Source: Mariniphaga sp041684965 (lineage in GTDB: Bacteria > Bacteroidota > Bacteroidia > Bacteroidales > Prolixibacteraceae). From it: a stretch of DNA of 64,000 nt. The notes under the pieces are model-generated. The model was not told the DNA's origin. It worked only from the letters and a program-made list of their open reading frames with translations, and ran no database searches. This document shows positions 37,262 to 46,330 of this stretch, one piece after another. Position 1 is the first letter of the stretch. Every line of letters starts with the position of its first letter. The stretch covers positions 1 to 64,000 of the forward strand of contig JAWLGR010000005.1 in the NCBI GenBank assembly GCA_041684965.1, in the 5' to 3' direction. The translations under genes and the position numbers were made by a program.

Positions 37262-37752
37262 ATGAAAAAATCAAAGCACCTGTAAAAAGGAATTCATATA
37301 CTCGCAGAGATGCTTTACACGCAATATCAGCGTTGTGTATTAGCGCTATAGCAGGAGCCTGCAGTTTTAAAAGGCAACCGGGAGCGGGTGATCTTACTGT
37401 TTTGATAGTCTCGGGCTGGCAGGATGTTAATATCGGCGATATTGCCCCACCCGGACTGTTGAATATCTTAAGAACCTGCCTGCCTGATGCCCGGATTATC
37501 TTTTGGAAATAAAGTAAGGGGGAAAAGATGGAGAGCTGTTAAAACAAAATTTTCCCGGACTTGAAATAATCCACGGAGAGGTTAAGGCTATGGGTTCGCA
37601 AAATAATTATGTATGCATCCATCCTGAGTTCCGGGATAGTATTCATTATACAGTAGCAAAGAACTTCCTGCGATAAGACTATACGGGCAGATTTTGGAGC
37701 TGTAGTACAGCCGGCTGAAAAGCTTATGAGTAGTGCAAGGCTAAGAAGTTAA
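37262..37752 (+). pseudogene. Broken polysaccharide pyruvyl transferase-like gene
   Basis: Pieces of one protein appear in successive frames. The ATG at 37262 (MKKSK) shifts by one base into a frame reading KRNSYTRRDALHAISAL, a TAT-like signal with a Cys soon after (AGACSF). Next comes LTVLIVSGWQDVNIGDIAPP and LLNILRTCLPDARIIFWK, then a stop at 37510. A second frame from about 37518 continues GELLKQNFPGLEIIHGEV and NYVCIHPEFRD to a stop at 37674. A third frame gives RADFGAVVQPAEKLMSS and ends at 37752. Order and spacing fit a pyruvyl transferase-like protein with its C-terminal two thirds deleted. Three lesions make function impossible. The family name is a moderate-confidence recognition. 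Confidence 0.65.
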
Positions 37753-37776
37753 AGTTGTAGCCTGAATGTTAAAATA

Positions 37777-37809
37777 AAAACAGGTTGCCAATTTAAGACA
37801 ACCTGTTTT
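37777..37809 (-). terminator. Terminator of cysK
   Basis: AAAACAGGTTG (37777-37787) and CAACCTGTTTT (37799-37809) pair fully over an 11-base loop. On the minus strand the hairpin is followed by a T-rich run (TATTTT), 15 bases after the cysK stop. Confidence 0.8.
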
Positions 37810-37824
37810 AAGTGCTTATGAATT

Positions 37825-38736
37825 TTAGTACAGATTATCAACGGAAAGGTACCTTTCGCCGTGGTCGTAAGAAAAGGTAAGGATGCGGCACCCTTTGGGC
37901 AATTCTTTTATCTTTTTTGCTACAGCTGCGAATGACGCTCCCGAGGAAATACCTACAAACAAGCCTTCCATTTTGGCAGCTTTTTTGGCATATTCAAATG
38001 CCTCTTCCTGTGTAACGGTAATGGTACCATCGAGCAGCCCGGTTTTCAGGTTATCGGGAATAAAACCGGCACCGATTCCCTGAATTTTGTGAGGTCCAGG
38101 TTCACCACCACTGATCACCGGACTGTCTGCCGGTTCCACTGCGAAGGTCTTCATATTTGGGAATTCTTTTTTTAATACTTCCGAAACACCGCTGATATGG
38201 CCACCAGTACCAACCCCGGTAATCAGATAATCAATTCCTTCGGGGAAGTCATTCAGAATCTCCATGGCAGTTTTTTCACGGTGGGCGGCAATGTTGGCAG
38301 GATTTGAAAACTGGTGGGGAATCCAGGCATCCTGGATTTCGGCTGCAAGTTCCTCAGCCTTTGCAATGGCACCTTTCATTCCTTTTTCTTTCGGTGTTAA
38401 AACAAGTTCAGCTCCAAGGGCCACAAGTACCTGCCGGCGCTCCATCGACATTGATTCAGGCATGGTGAGTATCAACCTGTATTTCTTCACTGCTGCCACA
38501 AGCGCAAGACCAATTCCAGTGTTACCTGACGTCGGTTCTATTACTACATAACCTTTTTTTAGGATGCCTTGTTTTTCAGCATCCTCTATCATCGAAAGTG
38601 CAATACGGTCTTTTATGCTTCCTCCCGGATTCGCTTTTTCCATCTTTACCCATACTTCATAGTCAGAAGGATAAAGCTGGTTGATTCGGATATGTGGAGT
38701 ATTTCCTATCGTTTCCAGAATATTATTGGCTTTCAT
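37825..38736 (-). CDS. cysK: Cysteine synthase (O-acetylserine sulfhydrylase) (303 aa)
   Basis: PLP enzyme of fold type II making cysteine from O-acetylserine and sulfide in the cytoplasm. Schiff-base Lys42 lies in NPGGSIKDR, the substrate loop EPTSGNTG is at 67-74, and the phosphate loop GVGTGGHISG is at about 174-183; all are intact. Length equals CysK. The sequence ends in VDNLY; a short C-terminal tail is normal. It stands alone with its own terminator. No CysE or sulfate genes are nearby. Cystathionine beta-synthase-like activity cannot be excluded. Confidence 0.93.
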   Translation of the reverse strand: MKANNILETIGNTPHIRINQLYPSDYEVWVKMEKANPGGSIKDRIALSMIEDAEKQGILKKGYVVIEPTSGNTGIGLALVAAVKKYRLILTMPESMSMERRQVLVALGAELVLTPKEKGMKGAIAKAEELAAEIQDAWIPHQFSNPANIAAHREKTAMEILNDFPEGIDYLITGVGTGGHISGVSEVLKKEFPNMKTFAVEPADSPVISGGEPGPHKIQGIGAGFIPDNLKTGLLDGTITVTQEEAFEYAKKAAKMEGLFVGISSGASFAAVAKKIKELPKGCRILTFSYDHGERYLSVDNLY

Positions 38737-38947
38737 AATGGTATTATTTGAAAATTTATATAATATGTTTTTCAGTTGGTCGCTTATTCTTATAAATATT
38801 TAGATTTATCTGAAGAAAAAATCAGTTGCATTTAAAAAGTTATAATTACTTGCATCAATATTCAATGTCAGGCTGAGTTTTTAATTAAGTGCAAGATAAG
38901 CAAATCTTGCTAAATCAGAATAAAATACCTGTTTAATGTGTAAGAAT

Positions 38948-40285
38948 TTAATTTTTATAGCGAAGCCATTTTATCAGTTCAGCAAGTGTTATTTTTTTTC
39001 CATACATCAGCAATCCTGTCTTGTAAATTTTTGCAGCTGCCCAAATAGCCCCTAACATCGTAAGCAGGAGCAAGACCATGGAAAGCATTAATTCCCAAAG
39101 CGGAACACCGTAAGGTATTCTTGCGAGCATGGCAACAGGTGATGTAAAAGGGATAACTGAACCCCAGAATGCAACTGGGCCTTCGGGATTGCGCGCAATT
39201 GGAAACAGCAGCATTATTGACAGGATGAGCGGAAAAGTTATCGGAAATACCATTTGTTGTGAATCTTCATCGTTATCTACTGCAGCTCCAACTGCCCCAA
39301 GAAGTGAGCTGTACATAAAGTACCCACCGAGAAAATAGAATACAAATGAGAACAATATGAGCGGAAGGTTCAGGTTGCCGATAAGGGCAAACACATCAGC
39401 TATCTGGCTGTTATCAGCTTCCTTTGCTAAAGAGGGCATTTGCCTGCTTTCCATAAGGCTTTGGCTCATTTGCATGGATTCTTCAGGAGTAAAAAATGCA
39501 CCTGCAATTATCATAAAAATGAGTCCGATCAATATCCAAATGGCTACTTGCGTAAGTCCAACCAGGGCTGTTCCGATAATTTTTCCGGTCATTAACTGGA
39601 AAGGTCTTACAGATGAAATAATCACCTCGACAATCCGGTTTTTCTTTTCCTCCATTACGCTTCGCATAACCATCGCCCCATACATAAAAACAAAAAAATA
39701 AATGATGAAACCCATTGCATAACTGGCAATAAATGCAACTTCGGAGGAACTTTCCCTTGTTATACCTTTTTCCGAAAATTTTAAAGTATTTAACCTGATG
39801 GAGGTACGGGCTGCCCTTAGCCTTTCATCCAAATCGGGTATACCTGATTCAGCCAGAATTTTTTGGCGTTTCTCATTTTCAAGATGCCGGCTTAGCTTTT
39901 GTGAAATTTGTCCGGTTATTTCTACCGGTAGCTGTTTTTCTGATATCAGTTGGGCCTGGTTGGTAACATAAATATCAGGTGGAATATATAGCAAAGCGTA
40001 AAATTCACTTTGCTTTAAATTGTCCTTTAGCCGGTTGTATTCACTCTCAGGAATGAAATGATATCTTGTAAAACCCTCCTGATCCAGTTGTCCCAGGAAG
40101 ATAGAGGATTCATCGTATACAGCAATGATTCGTTCTCTGGAATCACTTTGAACCGACAATAGTATGATGATGGCAAACATGGCCACAAAAAGCAGGGGAA
40201 CTAAAATGGTCAGAACTAAAAATGATTTCTTTTTTACCCTCTTTAGGTATTCCTGAGTAAGTATAATCAATGTTTTATTCATCAT
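38948..40285 (-). CDS. ABC-2 type transporter permease, NatB-like (445 aa)
   Basis: One N-terminal membrane helix, an extracytoplasmic domain of about 150 residues (from about 45 to 185), then five to six helices, the layout of NatB/ABC2_membrane_3 permeases. The motif MEEKKNRIVEVIISS (near residue 212) is typical at the membrane entry. Its start overlaps the ATPase stop by four bases (ATGA), so the two are coupled. In Bacillus NatAB extrudes Na+; substrates of the Bacteroidota versions are unknown. Confidence 0.88.
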   Translation of the reverse strand: MMNKTLIILTQEYLKRVKKKSFLVLTILVPLLFVAMFAIIILLSVQSDSRERIIAVYDESSIFLGQLDQEGFTRYHFIPESEYNRLKDNLKQSEFYALLYIPPDIYVTNQAQLISEKQLPVEITGQISQKLSRHLENEKRQKILAESGIPDLDERLRAARTSIRLNTLKFSEKGITRESSSEVAFIASYAMGFIIYFFVFMYGAMVMRSVMEEKKNRIVEVIISSVRPFQLMTGKIIGTALVGLTQVAIWILIGLIFMIIAGAFFTPEESMQMSQSLMESRQMPSLAKEADNSQIADVFALIGNLNLPLILFSFVFYFLGGYFMYSSLLGAVGAAVDNDEDSQQMVFPITFPLILSIMLLFPIARNPEGPVAFWGSVIPFTSPVAMLARIPYGVPLWELMLSMVLLLLTMLGAIWAAAKIYKTGLLMYGKKITLAELIKWLRYKN

Positions 40286-41220
40286 GTTAAATTGCTGTTT
40301 GATTGATTTGATTCCTGAACTGCCTTAATGAATACATCGTTCATGCCAGGTATAATCTCCCTGAATGAAATGATTTCTGCCTCCGGAAGAATGGTCTGGA
40401 GCAGTTGGTTATTTGCTCCACCGTTATAATGTTGAACCTGAAGGGTATTTTCCCGCTCATTTTCAGTGTGATTTATTACTGTAAAATGTTGCTTTAATGA
40501 ATTGGCAACCTGTTCGAAGTTCCCTTTATAATTTATTTCATATATATTTGATTTATACTTTTGTCGGATTTCAGTTGTAGGTCCGTCTACAATTTTTACC
40601 GATTTGTTGATAAGTGCAATATGATCGCACAGTTCTTCAACCGAGCCCATATTATGGGTGGAGAATATGATTGTTGCACCGTTTTTGCGCAAGTCGAGAA
40701 TCTCTCTTTTTAGCATGTTTGTATTAATGGGGTCGAAGCCGCTGAAAGGTTCATCAAAAATCAGCAATTTTGGGTTATGTACGACAGTAGTTACAAACTG
40801 CACTTTTTGCTGCATACCTTTTGAAAGTTCTTCCACTTTTTTATTCCACCATCCTCCCATTTCAAATTTCTCAAACCAACCCTTCAGACTGGCAATCGCA
40901 TCTTGTTTACTCATGCCTTTAAGACGAGCGAGGTAAACTGCCTGTTCTCCTACTTTCATTTTTTTGTAGAGGCCCCTTTCTTCGGGCAAATACCCTATGT
41001 GCGCCACGTCAGAATGCTTCATTCTTTTCCCCTTCAGCATTACTTCCCCTTCATCCGGTGCAGTTATCTGATTGATTATTCGTATCAGGGTGGTTTTTCC
41101 TGCTCCATTAGGCCCCAGTAAACCAAATATGCTTTGTTCTTTAACCGAAAGACTGACATCTGTCAATGCCCTAGTTGAAGAAAAAGTTTTGTATACATTT
41201 TTTGCCGTAAACAACTCCAT
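40282..41220 (-). CDS. ABC transporter ATP-binding protein, NatA-like (312 aa)
   Basis: Walker A GPNGAGKTT at 36-44, Q-loop region INQITAPDEG, signature LSKGMQQ at 131-137, Walker B LLIFDEP at 151-157, followed by switch His (STHNMGSVEEL). The last 80 residues form the DUF4162-type accessory domain of this subfamily. It energises the permease encoded directly downstream. The 146 bases before its start are shared with the divergent TonB receptor gene. Confidence 0.93.
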   Translation of the reverse strand: MELFTAKNVYKTFSSTRALTDVSLSVKEQSIFGLLGPNGAGKTTLIRIINQITAPDEGEVMLKGKRMKHSDVAHIGYLPEERGLYKKMKVGEQAVYLARLKGMSKQDAIASLKGWFEKFEMGGWWNKKVEELSKGMQQKVQFVTTVVHNPKLLIFDEPFSGFDPINTNMLKREILDLRKNGATIIFSTHNMGSVEELCDHIALINKSVKIVDGPTTEIRQKYKSNIYEINYKGNFEQVANSLKQHFTVINHTENERENTLQVQHYNGGANNQLLQTILPEAEIISFREIIPGMNDVFIKAVQESNQSNSNLT

Positions 41221-41366
41221 GTTATTTTTTTGTTGAGGTATATTATTTTCCTGCTAAATTACAGGCTTTCTTATTGCTTTCACAGGATATAGTCATGTAT
41301 TTGCAGAATAAATTTATCTAAAATTAAAGGATGTCTAATTTAGCAGTTTGATAAATATCATTCATT

Positions 41367-43754
41367 ATGGTCAGGTTAATTTTTCACAGTATTGTTTTAT
41401 TATTTTTTATGCTTTCAAACGGAGGTCTTAACGCATCTCTACAAAGCGGACAGATTGTACGTGGAAGGGTTGTAGATAAGCAAACACAAATGCCTTTACC
41501 CGGGGCAAATGTATTCCTGGCAGATTCAAATCCGTTGTTAGTGACATCGACCAATCAGGAGGGAGAATTCAGGTTAATGAATGTGCCCTTTGGTCGTCAA
41601 ACTGTCAGGGTAAGTTACGTTGGCTACAATCCGGGTCAGGCAGGAAATATCCTGGTTAGTTCTGCCCGAGAAACGGTATTATTTATTGAACTGGAAGAAA
41701 AGGTAGAGGTTACCGGTGAAATAACGGTTCTCGGGAACCAGCGTAAGGACAGGGCTCTGAATGAAATGGCCAGTGTGAGTGCACGTGCTATCACGGTGGA
41801 GGAGGCAGGACGGTATGCCGGCAGCCGGGAGGATATTGCCCGGATGTCGATGAATTTTGCCGGGGTTTCAGGTGCAAATGATCAACGAAACGATATTATC
41901 ATCAGGGGAAATACCCCAGGTGGTATATTGTGGCGGCTGGAAAATGTAGATATTCCCAATCCGAACCATTTTGCTGCAGCAGGTACCACCGGAGGCCCTG
42001 TTGGTATGCTTAATAACAATACATTGCGTAATTCTGATTTTTTTACCAGTGCTTTTCCGGCTGAATATGGAAATGCTTTTTCGGGTGTATTTGATTTAAA
42101 CATGCGGGAAGGTAACAATGAAAAATATGAATTTTTGGGACAGGTGGGTTTTAATGGATTCGAGCTCGGGGCTGAAGGGCCTTTTAGGGAGGGAGGTAAA
42201 AGTTCTTTTCTCGCTAATTACCGGTATTCAACTTTGCAGGTTTTCGATTTATTGGGCATCAGTTTTGGCACATCCGGTATCCCCAAATATCAGGATTTAA
42301 ATTTTAAATTGAATTTCCCCGTTAAGAAAGGTAAAATTAGCTGGTTTGGTTTGGGTGGTACAAGCAGCATTTCAATGCTTAACAGTGAAGAAAATTCTGC
42401 CGATCTATATACAAGTGAAGGTATGGACCTTGTTAATGGTTCAGGCTCTGTAGCCACAGGTATAAATTATTCGCGACTTCACAATGAAAGCTCCTACAGT
42501 AAATTAATAGTTTCTTACATAATCCAAAACACCCATACCACATTAGACCAATATAAAATTGATCAGGTTCCTGAATTTTTTTACAGGGAGGATAATATTG
42601 AAGAGCGTGTATCCTTCAGATACATTTTAAATAAAAAGTTTAGCAGGCAGTTATCAGTCCGTTCAGGGATTACTGTTGATAAATTTGGCCACCGTCTGGA
42701 TGCAAAGCAAAAAAGAAATGATGAAACTACCTGGGAGTATCTGCTGAATAACAAAAAGTCAGTGATTAAAGGGCCAATACTTTTTTCTTCATTTATACAG
42801 GCTGCATATAAATTTTCAGACAGGTTTGAGGTAAAGCCGGGAGTTAACATTCTGTTGTTTGGGCTGAATGAAAAGCTTTCGTTGGAGCCGAGGATTGGAG
42901 CAAGCTGGAAAACCGGGACCAGAACAAGTTTGAATTTTGGTTACGGGAAGCATGCAAAAACTCATTCAATGGTTACGTATTTTTTAGAAACCATTTATGA
43001 TGAAAATAACATCTTTTTGGACAATCAAAATCTCGATTTTTTAAAAACCCATCACTGGGTACTTGGTTTTGACGCATTGTTGAGTAACCAACTTCGCCTA
43101 AAAGCTGAGACTTACTACCAATTTCTGTTTGATGTGCCGGTTGAGATGGAGCCTTCTTCCTACAGTATTGTTAATGCTGGTGCCGGATGGGGACTGAATA
43201 CGCGTAATTCAATGAATAATGATGGGGAGGCGTGGAATTATGGTTTTGAATTTACTTTGGAAAAATTTTTTCATAAAAATTATTACTTTCTGACTACATT
43301 ATCGCTGTTTGATTCCAAATATATGGCCAGCGATGGTATCTTACGCAATACTGCCTTTAACGGCCGTTTTGTTTCTAATTTCCTTGCTGGAAAGGAATTT
43401 CAGCTGGGTGATAAAAGCACATTCATTTTTGATGCCAAGGTGACTTGGGCCGGCGGTAAACGGTATACACCCATTGATGTGGAGGCATCAAAAAAATCAA
43501 ATGAAGCTTTTGGAACTGTTTATTACGATAGACTGGCATGGTCGGAGCAATTTTCCGATTATTTTAAAGCCGATGTGAAGGTGGGTTTCCGAAGGAATGG
43601 GAATAAGGTTTCACAGTTGTGGGAATTTTACATAGAAAATGTTACCAATCATAAAAATCCCATTACCCAATTATACAGCAGCAGCAGGAATGAAATTGAG
43701 ACGATATATCAGCTTGGATTTTTTCCACTGTTCAATTACAGGATTTATTTTTAA
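41367..43754 (+). CDS. TonB-dependent receptor with carboxypeptidase-regulatory-like domain (795 aa)
   Basis: Signal peptide, then a CarboxypepD_reg-like domain (IVRGRVVDKQTQMPLPGANV onward; about residues 28-115), a plug domain (about 125-245, with DIIIRGNTPGGILWRLENV) and a 22-strand-type barrel ending in FPLFNYRIYF. No SusD gene follows and no sigma/anti-sigma pair is near, so it is not a standard glycan SusC; siderophore, cobalamin, metal or peptide uptake are possible. No histidine-rich or metal-binding loop is evident. Monocistronic, convergent with the act operon. Confidence 0.92.
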   Translation: MVRLIFHSIVLLFFMLSNGGLNASLQSGQIVRGRVVDKQTQMPLPGANVFLADSNPLLVTSTNQEGEFRLMNVPFGRQTVRVSYVGYNPGQAGNILVSSARETVLFIELEEKVEVTGEITVLGNQRKDRALNEMASVSARAITVEEAGRYAGSREDIARMSMNFAGVSGANDQRNDIIIRGNTPGGILWRLENVDIPNPNHFAAAGTTGGPVGMLNNNTLRNSDFFTSAFPAEYGNAFSGVFDLNMREGNNEKYEFLGQVGFNGFELGAEGPFREGGKSSFLANYRYSTLQVFDLLGISFGTSGIPKYQDLNFKLNFPVKKGKISWFGLGGTSSISMLNSEENSADLYTSEGMDLVNGSGSVATGINYSRLHNESSYSKLIVSYIIQNTHTTLDQYKIDQVPEFFYREDNIEERVSFRYILNKKFSRQLSVRSGITVDKFGHRLDAKQKRNDETTWEYLLNNKKSVIKGPILFSSFIQAAYKFSDRFEVKPGVNILLFGLNEKLSLEPRIGASWKTGTRTSLNFGYGKHAKTHSMVTYFLETIYDENNIFLDNQNLDFLKTHHWVLGFDALLSNQLRLKAETYYQFLFDVPVEMEPSSYSIVNAGAGWGLNTRNSMNNDGEAWNYGFEFTLEKFFHKNYYFLTTLSLFDSKYMASDGILRNTAFNGRFVSNFLAGKEFQLGDKSTFIFDAKVTWAGGKRYTPIDVEASKKSNEAFGTVYYDRLAWSEQFSDYFKADVKVGFRRNGNKVSQLWEFYIENVTNHKNPITQLYSSSRNEIETIYQLGFFPLFNYRIYF

Positions 43755-43906
43755 TTAATGAGTATTATTTATCAAATATCCTTCATCTTCAACATGAAAG
43801 GGTTAACAGTATATGTAACCTAGAAGCCTAAAATATAAACCCTTATGCAGGATAAAAATTCCTTCCTGTGGAGGAGGTTCCATGGAGAACATTATTCGTG
43901 GCCAAA

Positions 43907-44455
43907 CTAATTCTGCTCGTTTTGCAGGAACCGTATGTAATTTACCAGTTGCCAGGAATCATCAACGGTCATCATAGAACCGTGTGGACCCATAACGCCG
44001 AAACCTGCACGGATATTATGGAATAACTGTCCATCGGTCTTATTTAAAGCTCTCTCAGCATGGAAGCTTGCAGGAGGAATAGGGTATTTTCCGCCCGTAA
44101 ATAAGGAGCCTTGCCCGTCTCCATTGGGTCCGTGACAAATCAGGCAATAACGGTTATAAAGTACGTTTGCATATTCCTGGTTGAATTCATCAGTGAGTGG
44201 ATTTGCAATGGTGGCGGCACGTTGTTCGTCTTCAGGTGTTTTAACAAAATTGTAGGCATATTCGTGAATGGCTACCGTTCCTTCTACAGGGCCTGCCATA
44301 GTTTTGCCTCCCGGCATATAAGGGTTTTCACTCCAGGTTTCATATGCCTGCGATTCTTCCATGTCTGGAAAAAAAGTCCAGCCCGGGTGGTTTCGGTGTC
44401 TGTCGCAGGAACTAAAAAGAAAAACAACCGCAATGATGACTATTTTATATTTCAT
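43907..44455 (-). CDS. actE: Alternative Complex III monoheme cytochrome c lipoprotein ActE (182 aa)
   Basis: Lipoprotein signal MKYKIVIIAVVFLFSSC with lipobox at 14-17. A class I cytochrome c domain follows: heme site YCLICHGPNGDGQG (about residue 108) and a distal Met in GFGVMGPHGSMM (about 152-163). The C-terminus is DDSWQLVNYIRFLQ, normal for this fold. It passes electrons from ActA to a terminal oxidase or soluble cytochrome. It lies last in the cluster, after actF, with a 157-base gap holding a leader element shared with nagB, so it may be transcribed or regulated separately. Confidence 0.88.
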   Translation of the reverse strand: MKYKIVIIAVVFLFSSCDRHRNHPGWTFFPDMEESQAYETWSENPYMPGGKTMAGPVEGTVAIHEYAYNFVKTPEDEQRAATIANPLTDEFNQEYANVLYNRYCLICHGPNGDGQGSLFTGGKYPIPPASFHAERALNKTDGQLFHNIRAGFGVMGPHGSMMTVDDSWQLVNYIRFLQNEQN

Positions 44456-44555
44456 CTTATTAATAATGTTAATTTTTTTGGTATTAATCTCATTCTATCA
44501 ATTATTTTAAACGGTATTCGATAGAATTTTGCAAGCTCATTTTATTGTAACTCCC
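44456..44555 (-). promoter_or_regulatory. Conserved leader element upstream of actE (copy 1)
   Basis: On the minus strand this 100-base stretch aligns end to end with the one before nagB (62763-62861). Both have GGG(A/G)GTTACA at the far end, ATGAGC, then an 8-bp hairpin ATTCTATC (44520-44527) / GATAGAAT (44492-44499) around a loop with ATACCGTTTAAAATAATT, then TGAGA about 35 bases before the ATG. In the other copy the stem reads ATTCTGCC/GGCAGGAT, so pairing is kept while sequence changes. Probably a structured 5' untranslated element or operator; its ligand is unknown. Confidence 0.6.
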
Positions 44556-44612
44556 TTGAAAAATTATGATGTTACTCGCTTGTGAATATAAATTAAACAT
44601 GGTCGTTTTACA

Positions 44613-45803
44613 TTATAGATTTTCATAGTCAGAACTTTCAATAAAATAAGGATGATTCTCAGGTACTGGTTTTGCTTTTGCAAAAGTAAAAAATACAATA
44701 GCCAGAAAGGCAGCAATATAAAAAAGAGGCAGCCCGATTTCGAGAATTCCAATTTTGGCATCTTCGGGTCCAACTGCTCCTGGCATGATTGCCAGATAAA
44801 GATCAAGATAATGACCCAATAGAACAATTAATGCAATGGCTCCTAAAAAAACCGGTTGACGTTTAGAGTTCCTGGTCATAAGGGCCAGGAACGGGACCAG
44901 AAAATTTATTGCTACATTCAGATAGAACAAATTCTCAAAGTGAGTTACCCGTTCAACGTAATAAAATGTTTCTTCAGGGATGTTGCTGTACCAGATGAGC
45001 AGGAACTGGCTTAACCATAAATATGCCCAGAAAATGCTAAATCCAAACAGATATTTCCCCAAATCGTGCAGATGTTCCCTGTTCACATTGGGTAAAATGT
45101 TGAAATGTTTGAAGGCAATGGTAATAAGTATAATAATTGAAAGTGATGCTACAAACATGGTTGAGAAAATGTACCAGCCATAGAGCGTACTGAACCAATG
45201 GGCATCGATTGACATGAGCCAGTCCCATGCAGCCATGGAACTGCTGATTGCAAAAAATACCATAAACCACCCTGAGGTGCTTCGTACGCGTTTTAAATAA
45301 TTTTCACCTGGCTTGAAGTCATTATTTATAGAAATTCTGCGAAGGTAGATCGCAAAAAAGCTCCAGAAAATAAAATAGATGGCCAGGCGCAGAATCCAGA
45401 AAGGTATATTGAGATAAGCTGTTTTTTCCTGCAACACACGGTCAAGATGTTCTGTATCCGTCCATTCAAAAATGTGTGTCAGACCTGGAAAGGCTATGAT
45501 AAATAATATCAGGGCAAAGGGTATGGTAAGTGCCATGGATTCCAGGATTCTCTGAATGTTAATTTGCCAGGTTGATTCACCCAGAACATTAACTGTCCAA
45601 AAAAATAATGCACCCAAACCTAAAAATAAAAACATTATGGCATTCATCCAAAGGTTTGCCCAGATTCGGGAGGAAGGTGCCTGAGAAATAAATACTCCCC
45701 AAAGTAAAGCCAGTAACCCAATGGCTGCAGCAATAGCAAGATTTTTTTTTAAATTCCTGTCGAATCTAAAAGGAATGCCGTCAGGTATATTTTGTTTTTC
45801 CAT
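44613..45803 (-). CDS. actF: Alternative Complex III membrane subunit ActF (396 aa)
   Basis: An all-helical inner-membrane protein (about ten hydrophobic segments) of the quinol:cytochrome c oxidoreductase ActF type, shorter relative of NrfD-like ActC. Recognisable parts are WLMSIDAHWFSTLYGWYIF (near residue 190-208) and a Pro-rich C-terminus (VPENHPYFIESSDYENL). It may hold one of the quinol sites. Its ATG shares one base with the actD stop (TAATG), so it is co-translated. In described Bacteroidota operons actE precedes actF; here it follows. Confidence 0.9.
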   Translation of the reverse strand: MEKQNIPDGIPFRFDRNLKKNLAIAAAIGLLALLWGVFISQAPSSRIWANLWMNAIMFLFLGLGALFFWTVNVLGESTWQINIQRILESMALTIPFALILFIIAFPGLTHIFEWTDTEHLDRVLQEKTAYLNIPFWILRLAIYFIFWSFFAIYLRRISINNDFKPGENYLKRVRSTSGWFMVFFAISSSMAAWDWLMSIDAHWFSTLYGWYIFSTMFVASLSIIILITIAFKHFNILPNVNREHLHDLGKYLFGFSIFWAYLWLSQFLLIWYSNIPEETFYYVERVTHFENLFYLNVAINFLVPFLALMTRNSKRQPVFLGAIALIVLLGHYLDLYLAIMPGAVGPEDAKIGILEIGLPLFYIAAFLAIVFFTFAKAKPVPENHPYFIESSDYENL

Positions 45804-46324
45804 TAGTTATCTGTTTTAATTTGTTTTACCCCAAGAGCACCGGTAGAAATCAATTCATCGGTAAGTTCTGAAACTGAAATTGTATTGTTCTGGTCTGTGA
45901 GGATTATTTGAAAATGGTCATTGGTCACTTCCTCATCCAGAATATCGGGCAGAGAGCCAGGTCCCAGGTTTGACTGTATAAGAAAAACAATACCCATGGC
46001 AAAGGCTGCAAACAATACAGTTAGTTCAAAAGTAACTGGTATGAACGATGGTAAGGAAAGAAATGGCTTACCACCTATTACCAGAGGCCAGGCTCTTGTA
46101 AAAACCCAAATTTGAAACAGGAGCCCCAGAGCTCCTCCGATTACACCTGCAATAAACGCTACTTTTGGTAAATTGGAGCGGGGAAATTTTAAAGCTGCAT
46201 CCAGTCCGTGAACAGGGAAAGGTGTACGCACATCTTCTATCCTAATTCCCTTTTCCTGAAGCCTCTTTACAGCATTCAGCAGATCGGGTTCATCGGTAAA
46301 ATAACCATAGATTACTGATTTCAT
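45803..46324 (-). CDS. actD: Alternative Complex III subunit ActD, DUF3341 (173 aa)
   Basis: DUF3341 protein: soluble N-terminal ferredoxin-like domain (YGYFTDEPDLLNAVKRLQ), then two membrane helices (about 57-82 and 97-120), with the conserved LPSFIPVTFELTVLFAAF between and within them. Structural subunit of the complex with no redox centre. It starts six bases after the actC stop. Confidence 0.93.
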   Translation of the reverse strand: MKSVIYGYFTDEPDLLNAVKRLQEKGIRIEDVRTPFPVHGLDAALKFPRSNLPKVAFIAGVIGGALGLLFQIWVFTRAWPLVIGGKPFLSLPSFIPVTFELTVLFAAFAMGIVFLIQSNLGPGSLPDILDEEVTNDHFQIILTDQNNTISVSELTDELISTGALGVKQIKTDN

Positions 46325-46330
46325 AATTTC

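Noticed and set aside
36993..37274. 93-codon hydrophobic frame on the minus strand
   Set aside because: No promoter, family or signal could be recognised, and it lies across a decayed plus-strand region; most likely chance.
37777..37809. Terminator assigned to the pyruvyl transferase pseudogene
   Set aside because: The longer T-rich run is on the minus strand and the hairpin is 15 bases after cysK, so it belongs to cysK, although it may work both ways.
41367..43754. SusC-type glycan transporter
   Set aside because: No SusD gene is next to it and the protein is shorter than typical SusC; a generic TonB-dependent receptor is the safer call.
44564..44827. 87-codon hydrophobic minus-strand frame overlapping the end of actF
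   Set aside because: It is a shifted reading of the hydrophobic actF coding sequence, which has full family support.
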